From Symsagittifera roscoffensis (lineage: Eukaryota > Xenacoelomorpha > Acoela > Convolutidae): a stretch of 64,000 nucleotides of DNA. Positions 1 through 11,771 of the stretch are shown here, one piece after another (within the stretch, counting starts at the first letter, position 1; every line of letters starts with the position of its first letter). Both the position numbers and the translations under genes were made by a program. The stretch spans positions 101,684 to 165,683 of the forward strand of contig NW_026970668.1 of assembly GCF_963678635.1 (NCBI RefSeq), in the 5' to 3' direction. A model generated the notes under the pieces. It saw only the letters and a program-made list of their open reading frames with translations, was not told the DNA's origin and did no database searches.

Positions 1-371
1 AAATTATCTGACTTCGAACTAGAATCACCGACCACAAATTTTGTTTTCGTAATTTGATAGTCTTCCATTTCTATAATCCAGCGTAGCGTTATCATCTCAA
101 CGTTATCGCCTCAGATAAATTATCCAAACTCGCAGTCACCTCTTCTCTTTTCAAACTACATCTAATGTGGGCAATGTTTTTTGCTTATGATTGGTGCGCG
201 TGTTTAACGGCAAAAAAACTCTGTTTTGGCGTTGAATAAATCAGCAGTTTATTCCTTTCCTATTTTTTTTGTCCATGCAATGTATTCAGAACCATTTACC
301 GGTGAAACCTTTTGTCAAAATACAGTGCAAACACTTCTGGACCGCCGCTATTATTATTTCGTGGCTAAATC

Positions 372-646
372 ACGGATGTGTCAGCTATACCTGAGGAGGC
401 TAACTTCACCGGTGACTTTGAATTGAACTGGGCGCTTCAAGTAGCAATTAAATCAGACTCATATGTCCTGTTTCCTCTTTTGTGTCTCATTGTGCTCGCA
501 TGTGACAGTTTGTTCATCGCCACTCTCTGCAACATGGGCGTGAAAAGATCCTCAGTTTTGCTGATGACACTGGTGGCGTTCACCGACATTGCCCAAGCCA
601 TTGGTTTAATCGGGTTCGTAGAACTCGTAGAAAGGAATGTTCAACG
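372..646 (+). pseudogene. Receptor first exon, copy 1 (U1), start and donor lost
   Basis: This is the U1 copy of the TM1-TM2 exon. The 275-nt frame is open throughout and keeps the N-glycosylation site NFT near the N-terminus, but the initiator aligned with ATG in U2 and U4 is ACG here. The donor that reads CG|GT in every other copy is CG|GG. Against the U4 copy it shows seven other substitutions, all changing an amino acid (E/D, F/I, V/I, V/A, V/I, T/I, L/F). It could be used only with another start and another donor, so I class it as a broken exon copy. Upstream, a pyrimidine-rich tract ending in TTCAG at about 289 matches the one in U4. Confidence 0.7.
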
Positions 647-2150
647 GGGTTTTTGGGTATTTGTTAAAAAATTGGCACATAAAATTTATAAACAGAACAA
701 GTATGATTTTTCAAGCCACGTTGTATGACTTTCAGAAGTACCAAAATGATCTTTCTAAGGAAAATTTTGCTAGTATCAGTAGCTTCAGAAACTTCATATC
801 TGGCTCAAGCGGTTTTATTATCAGTCTCAGAACTAGCAACAAATCTTCTGACTGTTCCTCAACATACCTGGCTTAGATTTAGGCAAAATCTAATCAAATT
901 TAAAAACAAGGGAAATTTTTTGAATTTTTGAAACGTCTCCTCACACGCGTACAAAATGGTATATTCAGCACTTAGTAACACAACAATTAGATCAATTAGC
1001 TGGCGTTGTTTCAATTTGAAAGGATTAGGAATATTTTGGCACGTACGGTTTGATTTTTCGTACATAGTGGATTTTCTATACAAGATCTGAAATTTTTGTT
1101 TTACATAAGTTGATTCTGAAATCTAAAATTTGTTAGTTCAGATCCTTGATAAGAATTTGTAAATTTTGGATCCGAAACTTGAATCTGAAATGAAAAACTT
1201 TAGATTTGAAACAACCTTGAAAACTAACTTTGAAATAACCATGACAACTAACTTCCATCTGAAGTTAGATCTCAAAAACCGTTTTTTAAACTAATTTGCA
1301 ATATATGCATTTTTGGCAAACATCTGAATATTATTTTTTTTTCTCATTTTCAATTCTTTAAAATAGAATTATAACTAGGTTAATTAGCATTAAAAAAAAC
1401 TTCCGAATAAATGCACAAACTATTTTTTTTCAAAATAACTTTGGTTGAATATTTTTGAAAATTTATCAAACTTTGAAATTCATGCGCTACTCATGCATTT
1501 CCGAGGCTTATCTAACGTTTCGGGAAACATAATTCAGCAATTTCCGATTAAAAGTTTTGTATTAACTACCAGCAGCTGGCATAAGCTATAGATACTCAAC
1601 TTTGCTAAATTGCAGAGCTACGTCAGTATCATTGATATTTTCGGATTAGCCAGAAAAAACCACGAAAAACAAAAGTTCAGATATGAAACTGGATCTGAAT
1701 TACCCCATTTATAAAGTAGTCATGCGTAATTTTGACAATTCATGACCCAATTCAAATCTGAAATTTAGATTTGAAAAAAAATTTTTCAGGTCTGATCTAG
1801 AATTTTTTTTTGGGTACAAGTTGACAAAAATATCAAAAAACTACCAAAATTGAATAATGTTAAGCCTCATAACTTTAGAAAACCTGGTCTCAGTAAAGAA
1901 ACTGTTGAAAGCTGAAAAACTGGAATGATTTGTTTGACAAGACCTGTTTAGTCGGTTGCTAATTTTTTAAGTAATTAACAATGTGCAGCTCACTCTATAT
2001 CATCAAGTACATTTGCAAGTTTTCGGCCCTAGATTTTAAGTTATATTTTTTTTGGTTTCCAAGTAAAATAGCTTTCTTGTCGCGAAATGGCAATATTCCA
2101 AATGCGCAAAATAGACATGTGCATGATTTGCGTATTATTTTGGAGGTGGC

Positions 2151-2855
2151 TTGTTGTTGTTGTTGGCCGTAGGATTTCCTCTAATCGTCGTTGGGTTCGG
2201 AGGTTGTGGGGCTGTCTTCTCAGGTTGCTTCCATAGTCCAATTGGTTTGAGGGTCGTCGGGTTGAGGTTACAGTTGAAGAGGTTTTTGGTTGTATGGGGC
2301 TCGAGGTTACAGACTGGGTAGAAGTCGAATACAGAGTTGTCAGTTCTAAGAATTCTATGTCTGTACGAGTGCAGGGACTTCGAGTAGCCGGATCGAAGTT
2401 GAGCGAGGGTTCTCCTTGTGCTCCTGGGGCGTTTTTGTTCGTCCTTCGCTATTTTTGAAGCTCTCTCATCCAGGACTGGTGACTTTTCATAGCTGAGGAG
2501 AGCGTCTGATACTTCATTTGTGTGTATTTTTTAAAGTAATTTGTGATATTTTTTCTCGTTCAGGGGTTCGTTGTTGTTGAGGAGGGTTTTGATGTAGCGT
2601 TCTTCATAGCTTGTTTGTAGGGTTTCTCTCATGAGCCTGGATGTGTCTTGGGTTCTTTTATCAGGTGGTTCGCGGGCTGACCTGGTAGGTGGTTGGCAGG
2701 GTGGTGTTGGATGGTACGGAGCCGCAGGTGTCTCTTAACGGGAAGAGTGGTGGTTTCTTGGTGAAGATGGTCTATGTGGGACATTGTGTGGCAACCTGTG
2801 ATTGTTCTGAGGGCGCTGTTTTGAACTTTTTTGAGAAGTCTTTCCACTTTACTGT
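2151..2855 (-). mobile_element. LINE-A 3' fragment in U1
   Basis: The 3' end is a (CAA)n tail on the minus strand, seen as TTGTTGTTG at 2151. The fragment encodes the C-terminal part of a LINE ORF2, matching the longer copy at 15350-18079. It stops at about 2855, the same point as the U2 and U3 copies. It was therefore inherited by unit duplication rather than inserted separately. Confidence 0.75.
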
Positions 2856-3206
2856 GAAGTAAAGCAAGACCTAATTCTGAGATTTTTTTGTTAAGAAAAC
2901 GGAGAAATCAGTCAATCACACATTCTAAAGAAACCTACAGATATGCTCAGCAAAAGAATTGCATATATACGAGTTATTCAAAACTTTAGTTAAGCTTTTA
3001 CGGAAAGATTTAAAAACATAATTTCTGCAAAACTCAATTCTGGACTCAGAGATTCAGATATTGAAACATAGAAGACATAAAAAATCAAATCAACGAATAA
3101 TTTCACTGGTAAAAGCCCGAAAGGAATAGGTGTAAGGATATGAAAACTATTCAATTTCAATCAATATTTTTTTGAAGATTTTGCTGATACAGTCAGCAAC
3201 CTTAAG

Positions 3207-5504
3207 GATAGTCAATTAAACACTTTGTTTTTTTGATTTTCACGATTGATACATCACAAACAAAAAATATATGGTAGATCTTTTTTCTGAAAGAGCGGGT
3301 TTGTAGGATATGGACAACTGATAATAGTTTACAGTAGAAACTTCTTAGTACTTGTTAGAAATTCTTGAAAATTGTACTGCTTAATTTAGGCATCACCTGA
3401 CTAGCTTATCGGGCCTTTTGATGTCCTTGCATACCAAAATTATGGAAAGTGACAAAGGTCTGTTGAATAATTTCTGATATCAAAACATTTTAGTATTTTT
3501 ATTATGATTAAAAAACATGGTTAGTGGTTTAATTTGCTCCTTTTCAGACAAGTTTTTAATCTAGTAAAAACTGGGGAAACAACAGATAAACTAGTGAAAA
3601 AATATAAAATTTCATTAACAAAATTCTTATTTTTCGATAACAAAAACGAAGTGATATATTGGTAATAAACTTTTCAAAAAAGTAGAAAATGGAGAAAAGA
3701 AGATGATATGTTTTTTTGCGCAGTTCGATTTTCTAAATGAAAAAACTTGGACTGTAATTTTAAAAATGTCATCTGAACTTTAATTCTTTTTTGGCTGATC
3801 GGTTTGTTCAGCTTAAGCGAATGAAAAAACTCTTTTAGCAGCAATTTTTCAATTAAAAACCCGTCGTTCAATGAAAATAACCAACGTTTTTTCATAATTA
3901 GAGCTTCAATTTTCACGTCACAACTCAAATTCAAATTAGGAATTTCAGCTTTAAAACAATTACTACTTCCTTCAGACACTTTGCGGCGTTTCTTCAAATG
4001 AGATCTTCAGAGGTTTTCCCGACAATTCGCATTGATAGTCTCCAATGATATTCGCTCTACTTTTTGTATATAGTCCTTGTTGGTAAACTGGCTACGCGTT
4101 TGCGCAATTGCGGCGGTCAATATTCTGCTGGTTAAAATAAGCTATTTAAACTAGAATGTTAATTTAATAATTTGTTGGCTTACAATTCGACCAATAAAAA
4201 AAAAGATTTGAAAATTTTTTTTTAGAAATGGGACCAATTATTTTGGCGCAAATGATAAATATTACAAATGGGACTTCACCGTAAAAAGACTGTTATTTTA
4301 ATTTAACTGACTTCGAACTAAAATCACCGCCACAATTTTTTTTTCTCGTAATTTGGATAGTCAATTAAACACTTTGTTTTTTTGATTTTCACGATTGATA
4401 CATCACAAACAAAAAATATATGGTAGATCTTTTTTCTGAAAGAGCGGGTTTGTAGGATATGGACAACTGATAATAGTTTACAGTAGAAACTTCTTAGTAC
4501 TTGTTAGAAATTCTTGAAAATTGTACTGCTTAATTTAGGCATCACCTGACTAGCTTATCGGGCCTTTTGATGTCCTTGCATACCAAAATTATGGAAAGTG
4601 ACAAAGGTCTGTTGAATAATTTCTGATATCAAAACATTTTAGTATTTTTATTATGATTAAAAAACATGGTTAGTGGTTTAATTTGCTCCTTTTCAGACAA
4701 GTTTTTAATCTAGTAAAAACTGGGGAAACAACAGATAAACTAGTGAAAAAATATAAAATTTCATTAACAAAATTCTTATTTTTCGATAACAAAAACGAAG
4801 TGATATATTGGTAATAAACTTTTCAAAAAAGTAGAAAATGGAGAAAAGAAGATGATATGTTTTTTTGCGCAGTTCGATTTTCTAAATGAAAAAACTTGGA
4901 CTGTAATTTTAAAAATGTCATCTGAACTTTAATTCTTTTTTGGCTGATCGGTTTGTTCAGCTTAAGCGAATGAAAAAACTCTTTTAGCAGCAATTTTTCA
5001 ATTAAAAACCCGTCGTTCAATGAAAATAACCAACGTTTTTTCATAATTAGAGCTTCAATTTTCACGTCACAACTCAAATTCAAATTAGGAATTTCAGCTT
5101 TAAAACAATTACTACTTCCTTCAGACACTTTGCGGCGTTTCTTCAAATGAGATCTTCAGAGGTTTTCCCGACAATTCGCATTGATAGTCTCCAATGATAT
5201 TCGCTCTACTTTTTGTATATAGTCCTTGTTGGTAAACTGGCTACGCGTTTGCGCAATTGCGGCGGTCAATATTCTGCTGGTTAAAATAAGCTATTTAAAC
5301 TAGAATGTTAATTTAATAATTTGTTGGCTTACAATTCGACCAATAAAAAAAAAGATTTGAAAATTTTTTTTTAGAAATGGGACCAATTATTTTGGCGCAA
5401 ATGATAAATATTACAAATGGGACTTCACCGTAAAAAGACTGTTATTTTAATTTAACTGACTTCGAACTAAAATCACCGCCACAATTTTTTTTTCTCGTAA
5501 TTTG
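3207..5504 (+). repeat. 1149-bp direct tandem duplication inside U1
   Basis: The segment starting GATAGTCAATTAAACAC at 3207 recurs at 4356, and the two copies look identical over all the stretches I compared, including a 324-nt open frame on the minus strand. Breakpoints share a short microhomology (GATAGTC or ATAGTC). Such high identity next to much more diverged units implies a recent event or an assembly artefact. Confidence 0.85.
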
Positions 5505-5863
5505 ATAGTCTTCCATTTCTATAATCCAGCGTAGCGTTATCATCTCAACGTTATCGCCTCAGATCATTTAGCCAAACTCGCAATCACCTCCTCTCTTTTC
5601 AAACTACATCTAATGTGGGCAATGTTTTTTTGCTTATGATTGGTGCGCGTGTTTGGTGTTGAATAAATCTGCATAAATCTGTGTTGAATAAATCTGTGTT
5701 GAATAAATAACTCTGTTTTGGTGTTGAATAAATCTGCAGTTTATTCGTTTCCTATTTTTTTTGTCCATGCAATATATTCACAACCTTTAATCGGTGAAGC
5801 CTATTGTCAAAATACAGTGCAAACACTTCTGGAGCGCCGCTACTTTTATTTCGTGGCTAAATC

Positions 5864-6138
5864 ATGGATGTGTCAGCTATACTTGATCAGGCTAACTTCA
5901 CCGGTGACATTGCATTGAACTGGGCGCTTCAAGTAGCAATTAAATCAGACTCATATGTCCTATTTCCTCTTTTGTGTCTCATTGCGCTCGCATGTGACAG
6001 TATGTTCATCATCACTCTCTGCAACATGGGAGTGAAAAGGTCCTCAATTTTGCTGATGATACTGGTGGCGTTCACCGACATTGCCCAAGCCATTGGTTTA
6101 ATCGGGTTCGTAGAATTCGTAGAAAGGAATGTTCAACG
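5864..6138 (+). CDS. Receptor first coding exon, copy 2 (U2), intact
   Basis: This 275-nt exon encodes Met1-Gln91 plus two bases of Arg92. The start is the ATG of ATGGATGTGTCAGC, shared with the U3 and U4 copies. The N-terminus is short with no signal peptide, as in many class A receptors, and has one N-glycosylation site (Asn11-Phe-Thr). TM1 covers about residues 31-53 (YVLFPLLCLIALACDSMFII), followed by a basic loop (VKRSS) and TM2 with AFTD in place of the usual LAxxD. The donor is CG|GTGTTT, phase 2, compatible with the TM3-TM5 exon at 19034. Relative to U4 it differs at six amino acids and three silent sites. The upstream AG seen at the matching place in U1 and U4 is AC here, so the 5' leader may be made differently. 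Confidence 0.65.
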
Positions 6139-6880
6139 GTGTTTTTGGGTATTTGTTAAAAAATTGGTAAAATTTTTTTATAAATTTATGATTTTCAGAA
6201 GTACCAAAAAGATCTTTCTACGGAAAATTTTGCGAGTATCAGTAGCTTCAGAAATTTCATATCTGGTTCAAGCGGTTTTTTGATCAGTCTTAGAACTAGC
6301 AACAAATCTTCTGACTGTTCCTCAACATGCCTGGCTTAGATTTTGGCAAAATCTAATCAAATTTAAAAACAAGGTAAACTTTTTGAATTTTTGAAACGTC
6401 TCCCCACACGCGTACAAAATGGTATATTCAGCACTTAGTAACACAACATCTAGATCAATTAGCTGGCTTTGTTTCAATTTGAAAGAATTTGGAATAATTT
6501 GGCACGTACGGTTTGATTTTTTGTACATAGTGGATTTTCTATACAAGATCTGAAATTCTTTGTTTTACATAAGTTGATTCTGAAATCTAAAATTCGTTAG
6601 TTCAGATCCTTGATAAGAATTTGTAAATTTTGGATCCAAAACTTGAATCTGAAATGAAAAACTTTAGATTTGAAACAAACTTGAAAACTAATTTCGAAAT
6701 AAATTAGCAATGTACAGCTCACTCTATACCATCAAGTACATTTGCAAGTTGTCGGCCCTAGATTTTAAGTTATGTTTTTTTGGTTTCCAAGTAAAATAGC
6801 ATTTCTTGTCGCAAAATGGCAAATATTCCAAATGCGCAAAATAGACATGTGCATGATTTGCGTATTATTTCGGAGGTGGC

Positions 6881-7524
6881 TTGTTGTTGTTGTTGCCCGT
6901 AGGATTTCATCTACTCGTCGTTGGGTTCGGGGGTTGTGGGGATGTCTTCTCAGGTTGCTTCGATAGGTCAATTGGTTTGCGGGTAGTCGGGATGAGGTTA
7001 CAGTTGAAGAGGTGTTGGGTTGTATGGGGCTCGAGGTTACAGTCTGGGCAGAAGTCAATACAGAGTTGTCAATTCTATGTCTGTACGAGTTCAGGGACTT
7101 CGATTAGCCGGATCGAAGTTGAGCGAGGGTTCTCCTTGTGCTCCTGGGGAGTTTTTGTTCGTCCTTCGCTATTTTTGGAGCTCTCTGATCCAGGACTGGT
7201 GACTTGTCATAGCTGAGGAGAGCGTCTGATACTTCATTTGTGTGTATTTCTTTGAGAAGTTTGCGATATTTTTTCTCGTTCAGGGGTTCGTTGTTGTTGA
7301 GGAGGGGTTTGATGTAGCGTTCTTCATAGCGTGTTTGTAGGGTTTCTCTCATGAGTCTGGGGGTGTCTTGGGTTCTTTTGTCAGGTGGTTTCCGGGGTGA
7401 CCTGGTAGGTGGCTGGCAGGGTGGTGTTGGATGGTGAAGATGGTCTATGTGGGACATTGTCTGGCAACCTGTGATTGTTCTGAGGGCACTGTATTGGCCT
7501 TTTGGAGTTTTTCCACGTTATTGT
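6881..7524 (-). mobile_element. LINE-A 3' fragment in U2
   Basis: Same insertion site, (CAA)n tail and left truncation point (TTATTGT|GAAATAG) as in U3. The C-terminal ORF2 region, with the RRTLAQLRSG motif on the minus strand, is recognisable though frameshifted. It lacks about 60 bp present in U1 and U4 (the stretch coding for a run of TLPVKRHLRL-type sequence). Confidence 0.75.
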
Positions 7525-9398
7525 GAAATAGAACAAGACTTAATTCTGAGAAATTTTTGTTAAGAAAACGGATAAATCAGTCAGTCACACATTCTAAAGA
7601 AACCTACAGATATGCTCAGCAAAAGAATTGCACATCTAGGAGTTATTCATAACTTTAGTTCAGCTTTTACGGAAGGATTTAAAAACGTAATTCTTCAAAA
7701 ACTCAATTTTGGACTCGGAGATTCAGATATTGAAACATAGAAGAGATAAAAAAAATCAAATCAACGAATTATTTCACTGGTAAAAGCCCGAAAGGAATAG
7801 GTGTAAGGATATGAAAACTATTCACTTTCATTCGAAATTTTTTTGAAAATTTTAATGATACAGTCAGCAATCTTAAGGATAGTCAATTAAACACTTTGTT
7901 TTTTGATTTTCACGATTGATACATCACAAACAAAAACGAAATGGTAGATCTTTTTTTCTGAGAGAGGGGGTTTGTAGGTTATGGACAACTGATAGTAGTT
8001 TACAGTAGAAACTTCTTAGTACTCCTTAGAAATTCTTGAAAATTGTACTGCTGAATTAAGGCATCACCTGACTAGCTTATCGGGCCTTTTGATGTACTTG
8101 CATAAAATTATGGAAAGTGACAAAGGTCTGTTGAATAGTTTCTGATATCAAAACGTTTTACTACTTTTATTATGATTAAGAAAAATGGTTAGTGGTTTAA
8201 TTTATTCCTTTTCAGACGAGTTTTTAGTCTTGTAAAGTCTGGGGAAACAACAGATAAACTAGTTAAAAAATATAACATTTCATTAACAAAATTCTTACTT
8301 TTCGATAACAAAAACGAAGCGATATATTGGTAATAAACTTTTCAAAAAAGTAGGAAATGTAGAAAAGAAGGTAATATGTTTTTTTTTTGCGCAGTTCGAT
8401 TTCCTAAATGAAAAAACTTGGACTGTAATTTTTAAAATGTCATCAGAACTTTAATTCTCTTTTGGCAGATCGTTTTGTTCAGCTTAAGCAAAAGAGAAAA
8501 AACTTTTAGCAGCAATTTTTCAATTAAAAAGCCCAAAATTTTTATCGTTTTTCTGTGCCATATAACACTTTCGGTAAAGTGGAGGAAAAGCGTCGTTCAA
8601 TAAAAATAACCAAAGTTTTTTCATAATTAGAGCTTCAATTTTCACGTCACAACTCAAATTCAAATTAGGAATTTCAGCTTTAAAACAATTACTACTTCCT
8701 TCAGACACTTTGCGGCGTTTTCTCAAATGAGATCTTCAGTGGTTTCCCCGACAATTCGCAATGATAGTCTCCAATGATATTCGCTCTACTTTTTGTATAT
8801 AGTCCTTGTTGGTAAACTGGCTACGCGTTTGCGCAATTGCGGCGGTCAATATTCTGCTGGTTAAAATAAGCTATTTGAACTAGAATGTTAATTTAATAAT
8901 TTGTTGGCTTACAATTCGACCAATAAAAAAAAAGATTTGAAATTTTTTTTTAGAAATGGGACCAATTATTTTGGTGCAAATGATAAATATTACAAATAGG
9001 ACTTCACCGTAAAAAGACTGTTATTTTAATTTAACTGACTTCGAACTAGAATCACCGACCACAACTTTTTTTTCGTAATTTGATAGTCTTCCATTTCTAT
9101 AATCCAGCGTAGCGTTATCATCTCAACGTTATCGCCTCAGATCATTTAGCCAAACTCGCAATCACCTCCTCTCTTTTCAAACTACATCTAATGTGGGCAA
9201 TGTTTTTTTGCTTATGAATGGTGCGCGTGTTTGACGGCAAAAAAACTCTGTTTTGGCGTTGAATAAATCTGCAGTTTATTCGTTTCCTATTTTTTTTGTC
9301 CATGTAATATATTCACAACCTTTAATCGGTGAAGCCTATTGTCAAAATACAATGCAAACACTTCTGGAGCGCCGCTTTTAAAATTTCGTGGCTAAATC

Positions 9399-9660
9399 AT
9401 GGATGTGTCAGCTATACCTGATCAGGCTAACTTGAATTGAACTGGGCGCTTCAAGTAGCAATTAAATCAGACTCATATGTCCTGTTTCCTCTTTTGTGTC
9501 TCATTGCGCTCGCATGTGACAGTTTGTTCATCATCACTCTCTGCAACATGGGCGTGAAAAGGTCCTCAATTTTGCTGATGATACTGGTGGCGTTCACCGA
9601 CATTGCCCAAGCCATTGGTTTAATCGGAATCGTAGAATTCGTAGAAAGGAATGTTCAACG
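9399..9660 (+). pseudogene. Receptor first exon, copy 3a (U3), frameshifted
   Basis: The ATG, TM1-TM2 coding sequence and donor (CG|GTGTTT) are kept, but 13 nt are missing after the codons for MDVSAIPDQAN. The start codon therefore runs into a stop two codons later, and the glycosylation site is lost. The rest of the TM1-TM2 frame stays open and nearly identical to the other copies. Copy 3b, 730 bp away, has the same deletion, so the deletion came before the local duplication. Use would require a downstream start; none in frame has an ATG before TM1. Confidence 0.7.
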
Positions 9661-10128
9661 GTGTTTTTGGGTATTTGTAAAAAAAATTGGTACGAAAAAT
9701 TTATAAATTTATGATTTTCAGAAGTACTAAGAAGATCTTTCTATGGAAAATTTTGCAAGTATCAGTAGCTTCAGAAACTTCATATCTGGTTCAAGCGGTT
9801 TTATGATCAGTCTTAGAACTAGCAACAAATCTTCTGACTGTTCCTCAACATCTCAACGTTATCGCCTCAGATCATTTAGCCAAACTCGCAATCACCTCCT
9901 CTCTTTTCAAATTACATCTAATGTGGGCAATGTTTTTTTTGCTTATGAATGGTGCGCATGTTTGACGGCTAAAAACTCTGTTTTGGTGTTGAATAAATCT
10001 GCAGTTTATTCGTTTCCTATTTTTTTTGTCCTTGCAATATATTCACAACCTTTAATCGGTGAAGCCTATTGTCAAATTACAGTGCAAACACTTCTGGAGC
10101 GCCGCTATTAATATTTCGTGGCTAAATC

Positions 10129-10390
10129 ATGGATGTGTCAGCTATACCTGATCAGGCTAACTTGAATTGAGCTGGGCGCTTCAAGTAGCAATTAAATCAG
10201 ACTCATATGTCCTGTTTCCTCTTTTGTGTCTCATTGCGCTCGCATGTGACAGTTTGTTCATCATCACTCTCTGCAACATGGGCGTGAAAAGGTCAACTAT
10301 TTTGCTGATGATACTGGTGGCGTTCACCGACATTGCCCAAGCCATTGGTTTAATCGGGTTCGTAGAATTCGTAGAAAGGAATGTTCAACG
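10129..10390 (+). pseudogene. Receptor first exon, copy 3b (U3), frameshifted
   Basis: This is the second member of the 730-bp local duplication in U3. It carries the same 13-nt deletion near the N-terminus as copy 3a and so terminates early from the ATG. The donor CG|GTGTTT is intact. The TM1-TM2 frame downstream of the deletion is open; one visible change is SS to ST in the first intracellular loop. It could still be spliced as a noncoding or truncated leader exon, but a full-length receptor from its ATG is excluded. Confidence 0.7.
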
Positions 10391-11133
10391 GTGTTTTTGG
10401 GTATTTGTTAAAAAATTGGTACAAAAAATTTATAAATTTATGATTTTCAGAAGTACCAAGAAGATCTTTCTATGGAAAATTTTGCAAGTATCAGTAGCTT
10501 CAGAAACTTCATATCTGGTTCAAGCGGTTTTATGATCAGTTTTAGAACTAGCAACAAATCTTCTGACTGTTCCTCAACATGCCTGGCTTAGATTTTGGCA
10601 AAATCTAATCAAATTTAAAAACAAGGTAAACTTTTTGAATTTTTGAAACGTCTCCCCACACGCGTACAAAATGGTATATTCAGCACTTAGTAACACAACA
10701 TTTAGATCAATTAGCTGGCGTTGTTTCAATTTGAAAGAATTTGGAATAATTTGGCACGTATGGTTTGATTTTTCGTACATAGTGGATTTACTATACAAGA
10801 TCTGAAATTCTTTGTTTTACATAAGTTGATTCTGAAATCTAAAATTCGTTAGTTCAGATCCTTGATAAGAGTTTGTAAATTTTGGATCCGAAACTTGAAT
10901 CTGAAATGAAAAACTTTAGATTTGAAACAAACTTGAAAACTAACTTCGAAATAAATTAGCAATGTACAGCTCACTCTATACCATCAAGTACATTTGCAAG
11001 TTTTCGGCCCTAGATTTTAAGTTATGTTTTTTTGGTTTCCAAGTAAAATAGCATTTCTTGTCGCAAAATGGCAAACAATTCCAAATGCGCAAAATATACA
11101 TGTGCATGATTTGCGTATTATTTCGGAGGTGGC

Positions 11134-11771
11134 TTGTTGTTGTTGTTGTTGTTGTTGCCCGTAGGATTTCATCTACTCGTCGTTGGGTTCGGGGGTTGTG
11201 GGGATGTCTTCTCAGGTTGCTTCGATAGGTCAATTGGTTTGCGGGTAGTCGGGGTGAGGTTACAGTTGAAGAGGTGTTGGGTTGTATGGGGCTCGAGGTT
11301 ACAGTCTGGGCAGAAGTCAATTCTATGTCTGTACGAGTTCAGGGACTTCGATTAGCCGGATCGAAATTGAGCGAGTGTTCTCCTTGTGCTCCTGGGGAGT
11401 TTTTGTTCGTCCTTCGCTATTTTTGGAGCTCTCTCATCCAGGACTGGTGACTTTTCAAGCTGAGGAGAGCGTCTGATACTTCATTTGTGTGTATTTCTTT
11501 GAGAAGTTTGCGATATTTTTTCTCGTTCAGGGGTTCGTTGTTGTTGAGGAGGGGTTTGATGTAGCGTTCTTCATAGCGTGTTTGTAGGGTTTCTCTCATG
11601 AGTCTGGGGGTGTCTTGGGTTCTTTTGTCAGGTGGTTTCCGGGGTGACCTGGTAGGTGGCTGGCAGGGTGGTGTTGGATGGTGAAGATGGTCTATGTGGG
11701 ACATTGTCTGGCAACCTGTGATTGTTCTGAGGGCACTGTATTGGCCTTTTGGAGTTTTTCCACGTTATTGT
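11134..11771 (-). mobile_element. LINE-A 3' fragment in U3
   Basis: Nearly identical to the U2 copy, but the tail is expanded to six or seven TTG repeats on the + strand. Translation on the minus strand gives RETLQTRYEERYIKPLLNNN and then the C-terminal region. The truncation point equals that of U1 and U2. Confidence 0.75.

Larger units (their letters stand above)
9131..10590 (+). repeat. 730-bp direct tandem duplication containing first exons 3a and 3b
   Basis: Sequence from about 9131 (ATCGCCTCAGATCATTTAGC) repeats from about 9860. The junction lies at 9849-9862, where the downstream segment of copy 3a (CTGTTCCTCAACAT) runs into the upstream part of copy 3b (CTCAACGTTATCGCC), sharing TCAAC. 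The exon copies differ by a handful of bases and share a 13-nt deletion. Confidence 0.8.

Noticed and set aside
226-426. 66-residue frame before each receptor first exon (NKSAVYSFPIFF...)
   Set aside because: It is out of frame with the receptor, contains a likely splice acceptor, and has no ATG start. It is better read as leader sequence.
3674-5146. Minus-strand 107-residue open frame present twice, with diverged versions at 8520 and 12766
   Set aside because: Identity only reflects the recent 1149-bp duplication. In U2 and U3 the frame diverges at its end, it has no family likeness and it is highly Lys/Phe rich.
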